Assembly: GCF_003076475.1 (NCBI RefSeq)
Contig: NZ_CP020919.1
Span: 558,001-622,000 of the forward strand
Source: Flavobacterium kingsejongi
GTDB lineage: Bacteria; Bacteroidota; Bacteroidia; Flavobacteriales; Flavobacteriaceae
DNA length: 64,000 bases
Direction: 5' to 3'
Under the pieces are notes generated by a model that saw only the letters and a program-made list of their open reading frames with translations, did not search any database and had not been told where the DNA came from. Below are positions 7,805 to 15,896 of this stretch, piece after piece (the first letter of the stretch is position 1; every line of letters starts with the position of its first letter). The translations under genes were made by a program, and so were the position numbers.

Positions 7805-10227
7805 AGTTTTTTCCTTTTCAGCAGCAGGCTATTGGCCACCACACTCACGGAGCTCAGTGCCATTGCAGCCCCGGCATACATCGGATCCAGTAAAAATCCG
7901 TTAATCGGGTACAATAATCCGGCAGCAATCGGGATCCCAATCAGATTGTAGATGAAGGCCCAAAACAGGTTTTGACGAATGGTTGCTACTGTTAGTCGGG
8001 ACAACTGAATAGCCTGTGGTATTTTGGTCAGGTCAGACGAAATAATGGTCATTTTGGCCACATCCATCGCGATATCACTGCCTTTGCCCATTGCAATACT
8101 CACATCGGCCTGTGCCAGTGCGTTGCTATCGTTGATTCCGTCTCCAGCCATCGCCACAATCTTACCTTGTCTCTGTAGTTTTTTTATAAAATCGGCTTTT
8201 TCTGCAGGTAGCACATTGCCTCTGTATTCATCGATTCCGAGGTTATCGGAAACGGCTTTCGCGGTTTGTTCGTTATCACCCGTCAGCATGTATACCCGGA
8301 TACCTTCTTCGTGGAATTTGGTAATTGCGGCTTTTGATGTTGGCTTGATCCTGTCGGCTAATGCGATACCTGCAAGAAGCGTGGCAGCACTACTGAACAA
8401 CACGACAGTCTGGGCTTCATCCAGGCGGGCCTCCATCCATTGCTGTGCTTCCGGAGGAACCGGGATATTCCGTTTGGCGGTAAGCCCGGGATTCCCGATA
8501 CTGTAGGTAATACCCTGAAACGTCCCTTCAATTCCTTCACCAACTTTGTTCTCGATAGCAAGCTGATCTAAAAAACGGGCGTCGGATTTAAGGTATTCTA
8601 TAACGGCGTCAGCCAGTGGATGTTCTGATGATTTTTCTATACTGTATAATATGTCCTGCAGGGTTTCGGTTTTATCGGTAAACCATCGAATTGCGGTTAC
8701 AGCCGGTTTGCCTTCGGTGATGGTACCGGTTTTATCCAGTATTACAGCATTGACTTTTTTAGCCGTTTCGAGGCTTTCGGCATCCTTGATTAATATTCCA
8801 TTCTCGGCCCCTTTCCCTACGCCCACCATAATTGCGGTTGGGGTAGCCAGCCCTAAAGCACAGGGACAGGCAATGACTAATACGGTTACGAAGGCAATCA
8901 AGCCCTGGCTGAATCCGTTGGGGCCACCTAAAAATACCCAAAGGAGGAAACTCAGCACTGCAATTCCCATAACCACCGGTACAAAAACGCCTGCGATCTT
9001 ATCCACCAGCTTTTGAACGGGTGCTTTACTACCCTGGGCATCCTGAACCATCTTGATGATCTGGGCGAGTACGGTATCGCCTCCTACTTTTTGGGCTTCA
9101 AACTGGAAACTGCCCTTTTGGTTGATGGTTCCTGCGAATACCGGTTCGCCTACTGTCTTTGCCACAGCCACAGGTTCGCCACTGATCATGCTTTCGTCTA
9201 CATAACTGCTTCCGGAAGTTACTTTACCATCTACCGCAATACGTTCTCCGGGTTTTACCAATATAATGGCTCCGGGCTGTATGGTCGCGATGGCCATTTC
9301 CATCTGGTACCCTCCTTCGTGTACCACCGTTACAAACTTGGGCTGTAATCCCATCAGTTTTTTAATGGCGGAAGAGGTATTGCCTTTGGCTTTTTCTTCC
9401 AGTAATTTGCCTAAAAGGATAAAAGCAATGACTACCCCGGCAGCTTCAAAATACACATGCGGATGGATGCCCAGCCTGTGCCAGAATTCCGGAAAAAGGG
9501 TATTGAATACACTAAAGATGTAAGCTGTACCGGTGCTGATGGCGACTAAAGTATCCATATTGGCGGACCGGTGTTTCGCCTGCTTCCAGGCACCAACAAA
9601 AAATTGCTGCCCATAATACAAGACCATCGGTGTGGCTAATGCCCACATGATATAATTGGCATAGGGCATGCTCATAAAAAACATCCCAATTGTGACCAAA
9701 GGAATGGATAACAGCACGGCACCAATCACTTTACGCTGTAAGGCTTTTTGCTGATTGTTTCGAATATCTTCCAGGGATTCCCGGGCTTCGTCACCTTCAT
9801 CAATGATCAGGTCATAGCCGGATGCCTGCACGGCCGCTTTTAGCGCCTGGCTATCGGTAATAGTAGGAATGAATTCTATTTTGGCAGCATTGTTCGCATA
9901 GTTAACGGCTACGGCTACGACACCCGGAATCTGTTTCAGGGTACCTTCGACACTGCCGGCGCAGGAAGCGCAGGAAAGATTGGTCACCGCATAGTTTTTC
10001 TTCACCGTGGTGACGCCATACCCCAGGTCACGAATTGCGGCAACGGCTTCCGATAGGGTCTGAGCCGGAAGATCTGCAGTTACCACGGCGCGCTTGTTGT
10101 TGAGTTCCACGGTATGGGATGTAATCTTTGGGATTTTGCCCAGGCCATGATCTACAATCATCGCACAGTGCTCACTGTCTACCGCTTCTAAAGGAATGTT
10201 ATAGGTATTTTTGACTGATTTGTCCAT
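7801..10227 (-). CDS. copA: Copper-translocating P1B-type ATPase
   Basis: The 808-residue inner-membrane pump exports Cu(I). It has two N-terminal HMA-like domains; the second has the expected CxxC (NLSCASCAGSV, about residue 85), whereas the first has SEHCAMIV with only one cysteine, so its metal site is probably lost. Core motifs are SGEP (actuator), CPCALGLATP (transport site), DKTGTITEGKP (phosphorylated Asp), SSEHPLADAV (nucleotide-binding HP) and GDGINDSNAL. The last membrane helices contain YN and MxxSS (IYNLIGIP, MALSSVSVV), which define the Cu+ P1B-1 subgroup. It is the first gene of a four-gene minus-strand operon with the methyltransferase, CopZ-like and AraC-type genes. Confidence 0.95.
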   Translation of the reverse strand: MDKSVKNTYNIPLEAVDSEHCAMIVDHGLGKIPKITSHTVELNNKRAVVTADLPAQTLSEAVAAIRDLGYGVTTVKKNYAVTNLSCASCAGSVEGTLKQIPGVVAVAVNYANNAAKIEFIPTITDSQALKAAVQASGYDLIIDEGDEARESLEDIRNNQQKALQRKVIGAVLLSIPLVTIGMFFMSMPYANYIMWALATPMVLYYGQQFFVGAWKQAKHRSANMDTLVAISTGTAYIFSVFNTLFPEFWHRLGIHPHVYFEAAGVVIAFILLGKLLEEKAKGNTSSAIKKLMGLQPKFVTVVHEGGYQMEMAIATIQPGAIILVKPGERIAVDGKVTSGSSYVDESMISGEPVAVAKTVGEPVFAGTINQKGSFQFEAQKVGGDTVLAQIIKMVQDAQGSKAPVQKLVDKIAGVFVPVVMGIAVLSFLLWVFLGGPNGFSQGLIAFVTVLVIACPCALGLATPTAIMVGVGKGAENGILIKDAESLETAKKVNAVILDKTGTITEGKPAVTAIRWFTDKTETLQDILYSIEKSSEHPLADAVIEYLKSDARFLDQLAIENKVGEGIEGTFQGITYSIGNPGLTAKRNIPVPPEAQQWMEARLDEAQTVVLFSSAATLLAGIALADRIKPTSKAAITKFHEEGIRVYMLTGDNEQTAKAVSDNLGIDEYRGNVLPAEKADFIKKLQRQGKIVAMAGDGINDSNALAQADVSIAMGKGSDIAMDVAKMTIISSDLTKIPQAIQLSRLTVATIRQNLFWAFIYNLIGIPIAAGLLYPINGFLLDPMYAGAAMALSSVSVVANSLLLKRKKL

Positions 10228-10298
10228 AATTTGTTGGCTTGTGCCGGAACAGGAAAAAAGTCCTGGCTACTTCGATAACAAATTTCGGGATTAATCTA

Positions 10299-10321
10299 CC
10301 GGAACTATTATAAAATTCCGG
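10299..10321. promoter_or_regulatory. Inverted repeat CCGGAA-N11-TTCCGG upstream of copA
   Basis: Six-base perfect arms at 10299-10304 and 10316-10321 lie about 72 bp upstream of the copA ATG. The spacer is AT-rich (CTATTATAAAA). It could be an operator for the copper genes or a weak hairpin after the barrel protein gene; neither is proven. Confidence 0.35.
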
Positions 10322-10358
10322 ATAATATTTATATATAAATTGTAAGACAACCTGTTCC

Positions 10359-11339
10359 CTATTTAAAAGGATTAAAGGAAACACCTACCGAAAAGTACCC
10401 CGTACCATCCTGGGTTGTGTTGTAAATATAATCGTTGGTGGATTTGCCCCTTTCGGTCAGCCGGGAATTGAAAACATTGGCTATCCCCCCTTTAAAAGTA
10501 GCAATAACCGATTTGTGGAGTTTATGCTCATAGGTGATTCCGGAACGCAGTTCCAACTGCCGGAAATCGTAGACACGAGCCAGTCCGGGTTGGTTCAGCG
10601 CCACATAAAACCCTTCGCTCCCGAGCTCGGTCCCGAGTGACAGCCTACCATTTTCGAAAACCGGCCGTTTGAACAATAGCCGTTGCGGCAGTATAAAATC
10701 AAAGGTCCAGGGTGAATTTTCAAACCGGTGTTCCAGCGTAAATACAGGTAATACCGGAACTACCGAAGCGGGATCGAGCAGTCCTATGACCCCGGCCGTC
10801 ATCGTAGTCCGTTCTGTTTTTTTCAGTACCAGGGTGGCGGCAAAAAGCCCTTTTAGCCGTTGTACATCTTTTTCGGTACCATCTGCTATAACTGAAAAAT
10901 TATAAATGAAAGGCTTTTTGAACAATCGCGCAAAATAGGTAAAACTCACAGCAGCCGACAAGTAATGGAAATCCATAGTCTTACTGTAGACCGGAATGGA
11001 AGCATCCTGCCTGTTGGACACATCGGCCAGTTCAAACGATTCGTATTTGTAATTGAAGGAAGAAGTAAGTGTCCAGCGGGGCTTTCGCAAAAAAGGGATA
11101 TTGGCGGCCACCCGCAGCTTCATCCGGTTTTGGATTTCACCCGATTCATAGTCGCGCCCGAAAAGCTTAGCATCATAATCACTGGGAAGGTATTGCTGGT
11201 ACTGCACGTCAAAAACCCGGGCGACGGCAAATTTATCCGCTATTTCTTTCCGGACTTCTTTCTTTACTGCAGTTTCATCCTGTGCGTTCGCTGCAAAGGA
11301 TAGGAATACGGTAGAAAATACAACGAATTGCTTTCTCAT
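10359..11339 (-). CDS. Outer-membrane beta-barrel protein (DUF6268-like)
   Basis: The 326-residue protein has a signal peptide (MRKQFVVFSTVFLSFAANAQ). After a short charged linker it consists of alternating amphipathic strands (e.g. RWTLTSSFNYKYESFEL, MDFHYLSAAVSFTYFARLF) ending in phenylalanine/lysine (SVGVSFNPFK), as in Bacteroidetes outer-membrane barrels. The best match from memory is the DUF6268 family; function unknown. It lies 36 bp after the LytTR regulator gene in the same direction, so it is probably in one operon with, or a target of, that two-component system. Confidence 0.7.
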   Translation of the reverse strand: MRKQFVVFSTVFLSFAANAQDETAVKKEVRKEIADKFAVARVFDVQYQQYLPSDYDAKLFGRDYESGEIQNRMKLRVAANIPFLRKPRWTLTSSFNYKYESFELADVSNRQDASIPVYSKTMDFHYLSAAVSFTYFARLFKKPFIYNFSVIADGTEKDVQRLKGLFAATLVLKKTERTTMTAGVIGLLDPASVVPVLPVFTLEHRFENSPWTFDFILPQRLLFKRPVFENGRLSLGTELGSEGFYVALNQPGLARVYDFRQLELRSGITYEHKLHKSVIATFKGGIANVFNSRLTERGKSTNDYIYNTTQDGTGYFSVGVSFNPFK

Positions 11340-11375
11340 TAGGGTGCTTTATTTAATAGGGTTGGGTGGATACAT

Positions 11376-12101
11376 TTATAGTTTACCGGATAAGCTGTCA
11401 CCAAGGTATAAATCCATAAAGTTCTTACGGTAAATGTCTCCTATCGGAATCTCGGCATTATTCAGGTAGATTGTATGATTATCAAACGACAGGATATGGT
11501 TCATATTGACCACATAGGACTTGCTGACCCTTACAAATATGGTTTGGGGCAATTGGTGGTAAATGGTTTTCAGGTTCATGGCCGTGATGATCTTATTGTC
11601 ATTCACATACATCACCACATAGTCTTTTAGCCCTTCGATATACAGGATATCTTTAAAGAATATTTTGTAGAATTTACGCTCGGCTTTGATCAGCATAAAA
11701 TCGGACGCGACACTTTCAAGGCTACTTTTGGCATTGGTCTGTAGCAACAGTTGCTGGTAGTTTAATGCTTTGTTGATCGCCTTTTCAAAACGTTCTTTCA
11801 GGATGGGTTTTACTAAATAGTCAATGGCATCGACTTCATAACTTTTCAGAGCATACTGGGAATAGGCTGTTGTAAAAATAATGAGCGTATCTCCTGCAAT
11901 CGTCTGTGCAAATTCGAGCCCGTTGACGCCGGGCATCTGAATGTCCAGGAAGATCAGGTCCACCTGATTTTCTGCCAGGAATTCGCGGGCTTTTTTTACT
12001 CCATTGAAACAGCCGACCACGCGGAGTTCGGGAAAATCATTCACCAGCAATAACATGCCTTCGCGTGCCAGAGGCTCATCGTCTATAATAATACAATTCA
12101 T
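11376..12101 (-). CDS. LytTR-family response regulator
   Basis: Of 241 residues, 1-115 are a receiver domain with the acidic pair IIDDEP, the phosphorylated Asp in LIFLDIQMPG, the conserved Thr in IIFTTAY and the Lys in VKPI. Residues about 140-238 form a LytTR DNA-binding domain (FMLIKAERKFYKIFFKDILYIEG, then VRVSKSYVVNMNHI). The start overlaps the end of the histidine kinase gene by 4 bases (ATGA), so the pair is coupled. Such pairs usually control nearby envelope genes; the barrel gene just downstream is the first candidate target. Confidence 0.92.
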   Translation of the reverse strand: MNCIIIDDEPLAREGMLLLVNDFPELRVVGCFNGVKKAREFLAENQVDLIFLDIQMPGVNGLEFAQTIAGDTLIIFTTAYSQYALKSYEVDAIDYLVKPILKERFEKAINKALNYQQLLLQTNAKSSLESVASDFMLIKAERKFYKIFFKDILYIEGLKDYVVMYVNDNKIITAMNLKTIYHQLPQTIFVRVSKSYVVNMNHILSFDNHTIYLNNAEIPIGDIYRKNFMDLYLGDSLSGKL

Positions 12102-13171
12102 AACGGTAAGGTTAAATGGATGGTATATAAGGTATCGGAATCCACGATTCCCAGTTGGAAACTATTGCCATACAGCAATTCGAGCCGTCGTTTGATATTC
12201 ACCAGCCCCAATCCGGACTTTTCGGAAACGAGCATTTCTTCAGGTTTGGTATTGATGCACCGGAATACAACTTCCTTCGCGTCAATCTTAAATTCCACGG
12301 TTACCTTTGATGGATGTTCGGCATCGAAACTGTGTTTTATCGCATTCTCTATAAAGGTCGTAAAGAGGTTTGGCGGCAGTATCAGGCGGGACAATATATC
12401 CTTGCTTCCGGACTCATTCACCATGTTTATTTCATGTTCAAACCCGTCACGGCGGATGGTTTCCAGATCCATAAAATCTTTCAGGAACTGGATCTCAGCA
12501 GCCAACAGTACCGCATGCTGGTTATTATCATACAATTGGTAGCGCAGGAAATCGGATAATTTCAATATAACCAGGGAAGCTTTTTCGGGATCCCTTTTAA
12601 CCAATACATTGACATTATTCAGCATATTGAACAAAAAATGGGGATTGATCTGGTTTTTAAGTTCTTTGAGTTCCATTTGCAAAGAATTCTTTTCCAGTTC
12701 ATTAATCCGGATATTATCCACCGACCAGCGCTGGAACAACTTGATGGAAGTAGATGCGAATACGATTAATGTCAGCAGATTGGTCACACTGAGCAGCTCC
12801 CGGAACAGGCTTGAAAACCGCTTGACTTCTTTGGTAATCCTGTAAGCTTCAAAATAATGTTCGCGCACCGCTTTCAGGGCCAGGTAACTGAGCCCAATCA
12901 TCACTACCAGGCTGAACAGGTAGGTGAAATATTTTTCCCGGAACAACAGCTTAGGGACAAGCAGGTACATATTCACATATACTATAATCAGGACATAGGC
13001 AATCCACATCAGTTTATGGTAATAATGGTACTCCCCAAAATATTCTTTGGGTTCCCGGGAGTCATAGAAGGTCGCCATAATATAGGCAAAGATCAGCAAG
13101 TGCCTGAATATCCTGTATTTTGGTTCTATCAGAAACTGGATAAACCAGTTATTATAACAAATATCTTTCAA
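12098..13171 (-). CDS. LytS-type sensor histidine kinase
   Basis: The 357-residue protein has four probable transmembrane segments in residues 15-155 and no periplasmic sensor domain. A coiled linker (ELEKNSLQMELKELKNQ) is followed by a His_kinase domain of the LytS/YehU type, with the phospho-acceptor His in INPHFLFNMLNNVN. The ATP-binding lid appears near the C-terminus (FIENAIKHSF, SGLGLVNIKRRLELLYG). It partners with the overlapping LytTR regulator. The signal sensed is not evident; with so little outside the membrane, a membrane or cytoplasmic cue is likely. Confidence 0.92.
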   Translation of the reverse strand: MKDICYNNWFIQFLIEPKYRIFRHLLIFAYIMATFYDSREPKEYFGEYHYYHKLMWIAYVLIIVYVNMYLLVPKLLFREKYFTYLFSLVVMIGLSYLALKAVREHYFEAYRITKEVKRFSSLFRELLSVTNLLTLIVFASTSIKLFQRWSVDNIRINELEKNSLQMELKELKNQINPHFLFNMLNNVNVLVKRDPEKASLVILKLSDFLRYQLYDNNQHAVLLAAEIQFLKDFMDLETIRRDGFEHEINMVNESGSKDILSRLILPPNLFTTFIENAIKHSFDAEHPSKVTVEFKIDAKEVVFRCINTKPEEMLVSEKSGLGLVNIKRRLELLYGNSFQLGIVDSDTLYTIHLTLPL

Positions 13172-13259
13172 ACGTTTTTATTTTGCAGTATGGATCTAAA
13201 GTACGAAATACGTGAAATAGCGGCTACCTAAGAATTAAATTATACAAAACCCGTAGTAA

Positions 13260-13373
13260 TTTATACCAAAAGTCCTGTCGCTACCCAAACGAGCTACTGC
13301 TCGGACTATCTAAAAAAAGCAACAGCAACAGTTGCACTACTCCTGAACTCTAAAAAAACGCTTTTGGTATAAA
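13260..13373. repeat. MITE-like element, 114 bp, perfect 13-bp terminal inverted repeats
   Basis: TTTATACCAAAAG (13260-13272) and its exact reverse complement CTTTTGGTATAAA (13361-13373) bound an 88-bp non-coding core. A third, imperfect copy of the end (CGCTTTTGTATAAAAA) follows at about 13381. No target-site duplication is obvious. It sits between the divergent histidine kinase gene and the orphan gene at 13441. Confidence 0.5.
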
Positions 13374-13421
13374 ATACATCCGCTTTTGTATAAAAAACGA
13401 GAATACAGTTGTACTCCTACT

Positions 13422-13429
13422 TACTTTTG
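13422..13429 (+). promoter_or_regulatory. Candidate -7 box TACTTTTG of the orphan gene
   Basis: An exact TAnnTTTG match ends 11 bp before the ATG at 13441, which would leave only a very short leader. No TTG at the usual -33 distance is seen. Confidence 0.4.
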
Positions 13430-13440
13430 AAATAAAAATC

Positions 13441-14124
13441 ATGGTAGTAGCGGAAACAATAGAAGACCAAATTGATATGATCGAAAACTCCGGTCTTTCA
13501 GTGAGCGACCAGTATAAAAAAATAAGCGAACTCACCGATCGCTGGAAATTCACTACCTGTTATCCTTCGGATGCGACACACCCTGATTATTCGGAGGCTG
13601 TAGAAATCCAGTTTTCAGACCTTGACCTGCAGGAAGGCAAAAACGAATTGAAAATGCTGTTCCGGGATATTGAAAAGGAACTGGATCTGGAACAACGGAA
13701 TGGATTCTACAATATCAAATTTAAAAAACACAACCGCAATTTTACTCCCGAAGCTATCAATGCTTTAAAACAAGAAATTCTCTCCGGTATCCGAGGGAAG
13801 ATTATGGTATATCATTATATCCGGCAGATCCAGAAAATTGAAAATGATACCGTCCAGCTGCACACCAACGATTGGTTTTATATTAAAACCTGCAGTAAAA
13901 ACAATATCCTGGGCTCGCTTCAGAAAAATGCTTCCGGGAATACGAACGGCAAGAAACAATGGTTCGTCATGGTATTGAGTGCCATCCAAAGCCAGTGCAG
14001 CCATTTTACCTTTGCGCCTTCTGTATTTACGACTGCCTATGCATCGGGATTCGATAAAATATTTCTTTTTGACTTCTATAAAGGCGAAGTCCTTGAACTC
14101 AAAACCGAACCGGTTTACTCTTAA
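13441..14124 (+). CDS. Protein of unknown function, 227 residues
   Basis: I do not recognise this protein. It has no signal peptide or membrane segment and is probably cytoplasmic. The first ~45 residues are helical and acidic. A middle charged part (LFRDIEKELDLEQRNGFYNIKFKKHNRNFTPEAINALKQ) is followed by a more beta-like C-terminal half with aromatic runs (DNWFYIKTCSKNN-like, FAPSVFTTAYASGFDKIFLFDFYKGEVLELK). It stands alone with its own promoter-like box and a strong terminator. Codon use looks like its neighbours, so a real gene is likely. Confidence 0.7.
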   Translation: MVVAETIEDQIDMIENSGLSVSDQYKKISELTDRWKFTTCYPSDATHPDYSEAVEIQFSDLDLQEGKNELKMLFRDIEKELDLEQRNGFYNIKFKKHNRNFTPEAINALKQEILSGIRGKIMVYHYIRQIQKIENDTVQLHTNDWFYIKTCSKNNILGSLQKNASGNTNGKKQWFVMVLSAIQSQCSHFTFAPSVFTTAYASGFDKIFLFDFYKGEVLELKTEPVYS

Positions 14125-14127
14125 CCT

Positions 14128-14156
14128 AAAAACCCCGGATAATGTCCGGGGGTTTT
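14128..14156. terminator. Bidirectional intrinsic terminator
   Basis: CCCCGGA (14133-14139) and TCCGGGG (14145-14151) form a GC-rich stem flanked by A-run and T-run. It lies between the convergent orphan gene and MFS gene and can serve both. Confidence 0.85.
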
Positions 14157-14179
14157 GTTTTATAAGGCAATTCTATCGT

Positions 14180-15451
14180 TTACATTTCTATCGGATGCGG
14201 AATCGTTTCCGCAGCTGCAGTACCCGCCTGTTTACGTTTTGCCATCTTATTGACACGGTAGATAAAATAAATACTGAGTAAAGAGAATGCTGCCACTACA
14301 TATCCTACTGTATCATAATGCCCGATCGGGCTCGTTTTTGTTTCCTGTACGATGATCATCCCAGCTGCTGCAGCTGCAATTCCACCTGCAATTTGCTGTA
14401 AAGAAGCATTGATACTCATAAAAGCACCACGGTCTTCAGGATCCGGAATTGCACTCGTGAGCGCCATTGACGGAATCATACGGCTCAGAATACCCCCCAT
14501 CATCAGGACATTAAAGATCAGGATGATCCAGAATGGGGTTGCGGATAAATTGGTATAGGCTATTACAATGATCACAGTCCAGATTGTTGCCAGTGTAAAA
14601 ATCCTGAATTTACTGAACCTGTCACTCAAACGTCCCACAAAAGGCATCAGTACCAGGGAACTGATTCCGGATACCATAAATAGTAATGGCAATTCCTCGG
14701 GAGTGATGTGCAGGTTATTGACTGCAAAAACACTTCCAAAAGGCATCATCATGAATCCACCCACTGCCAATACTGCTGTTGCTGCAAATCCAACTGTATA
14801 ACTGCCTTTCGTCAATGTGTGCCACAGGTGTTTGAAAGCCGACTTATCGTGTTGTAAACCGAGGTGCTTGTTGATGGGCTGCAGTATGGTAAAAATCAGC
14901 ACTGCAATCCCAATGGCCATAATGGCAATCATGACAAAAGGCGCTTCCCATCCCCAGGCATTTGCAACATACAAACCTATTGGAATTCCCAATACCTGGC
15001 TGGCACCAAAACCCATCTGTACAAAGCCCATGACACGTCCGCGTTGCTGTAAAGCAAAAAGGTCGGTAACGATAGCCATCGAAATAGACCCGATAACACC
15101 ACCAAATAAACCGGTGATAATACGGGCTGCAACCAAAGCCTCGTATGACGTGGCCATACTGCATAAAAAGGTACCGATAATAAATCCGGTATAAAAGAAA
15201 AGCAGTAATTTCTTGCGATCAAAACGATCGGCAAATCCTGCGGTGAGCAGTCCTGAAATCCCGGCACTAAAGGCATAAGCCGAAACGGCAATACCAAAAG
15301 AAGAAGGTTTCATGCTCAGGGATTTTATAAGCATATCGCCCAACGGTGACATGACCATAAAATCAAGCACAACGGTAAATTGTGTCATGGCTAAAATAAA
15401 AATAACCAATTTTTGATACCCTGTAAAAGGTATGACTTCGTGAGTTTTCAT
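14180..15451 (-). CDS. Major facilitator superfamily transporter (DHA1-like)
   Basis: The ATG ending at 15451 (MKTHEVIPFTGYQK) gives a 423-residue protein with about 12 transmembrane helices, the normal MFS length; an upstream in-frame ATG at 15562 would add a charged, non-membrane leader and is unlikely. The signature between helices 2 and 3 is present (GFADRFDRKKLLL), repeated in the second half (GRLSDRFSKFRIF). An acidic residue in helix 1 (VVLDFMVMSPLG) fits drug/H+ antiporters. The substrate cannot be read from sequence. A strong promoter candidate lies at 15688-15717, leaving a leader of over 200 nt with a palindrome. Confidence 0.88.
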   Translation of the reverse strand: MKTHEVIPFTGYQKLVIFILAMTQFTVVLDFMVMSPLGDMLIKSLSMKPSSFGIAVSAYAFSAGISGLLTAGFADRFDRKKLLLFFYTGFIIGTFLCSMATSYEALVAARIITGLFGGVIGSISMAIVTDLFALQQRGRVMGFVQMGFGASQVLGIPIGLYVANAWGWEAPFVMIAIMAIGIAVLIFTILQPINKHLGLQHDKSAFKHLWHTLTKGSYTVGFAATAVLAVGGFMMMPFGSVFAVNNLHITPEELPLLFMVSGISSLVLMPFVGRLSDRFSKFRIFTLATIWTVIIVIAYTNLSATPFWIILIFNVLMMGGILSRMIPSMALTSAIPDPEDRGAFMSINASLQQIAGGIAAAAAGMIIVQETKTSPIGHYDTVGYVVAAFSLLSIYFIYRVNKMAKRKQAGTAAAETIPHPIEM

Positions 15452-15633
15452 AAAATTGTTTTTAATCCAGAGCATGGGTGCCCTGTATATCCTGTAATTT
15501 CCGATTTTAAAACTAAGGCCAAATGCTAGTGGCCTCCGGTTGTTGGTAAGTGGAACCTGCAAAAGTAGTGCAGTGCTTATATACTATAGAAATATGCTTA
15601 TCGTCTGTGATACGATTCAGAAGTTGCAACAAT

Positions 15634-15648
15634 AGTAGCTAAGCTACT
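15634..15648. promoter_or_regulatory. Palindrome AGTAGCT-A-AGCTACT in the MFS leader
   Basis: Seven-base perfect arms with a one-base centre lie about 40 bp downstream of the predicted MFS start site. This fits a repressor site, for example one relieved by the transported compound. Inference only. Confidence 0.35.
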
Positions 15649-15687
15649 TTCCTTTAAATTACCATAGGTTTACATTTTTTGAGGATG

Positions 15688-15717
15688 CAAATATATTAAG
15701 ATTTTAATCGCCTGCAA
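15688..15717 (-). promoter_or_regulatory. Flavobacterial promoter of the MFS gene (TTG-N19-TATATTTG)
   Basis: On the minus strand TTG (15717-15715) is followed after exactly 19 bases by TATATTTG (15695-15688), an exact match to the Bacteroidetes -33/-7 pattern and the best promoter match I find in the window. The rest of 15452-15896 contains no gene that I can support. Confidence 0.55.
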
Positions 15718-15896
15718 GATTTAGCCTGAAAATAATTACGCAACAAATTCCTCTATTCTCCTGGTAGTAAACTCATAGAAATTATGAGGAAAGCAATATA
15801 TAGAACGATTATACATTACGCTAATCTGATCCTCCAATGCCCATCGAAACTATTTAAATTAGTATTTTAGTAGGATCTAAACTAAAAAGCAGCATC

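Noticed and set aside
10244..10358. Long inverted repeat CCGGAACAGG ... CCTGTTCC around the copA upstream region
   Set aside because: Arms are about 100 bp apart, short, and partly inside ordinary gene ends; chance is a sufficient explanation, unlike the closer pair at 10299-10321.
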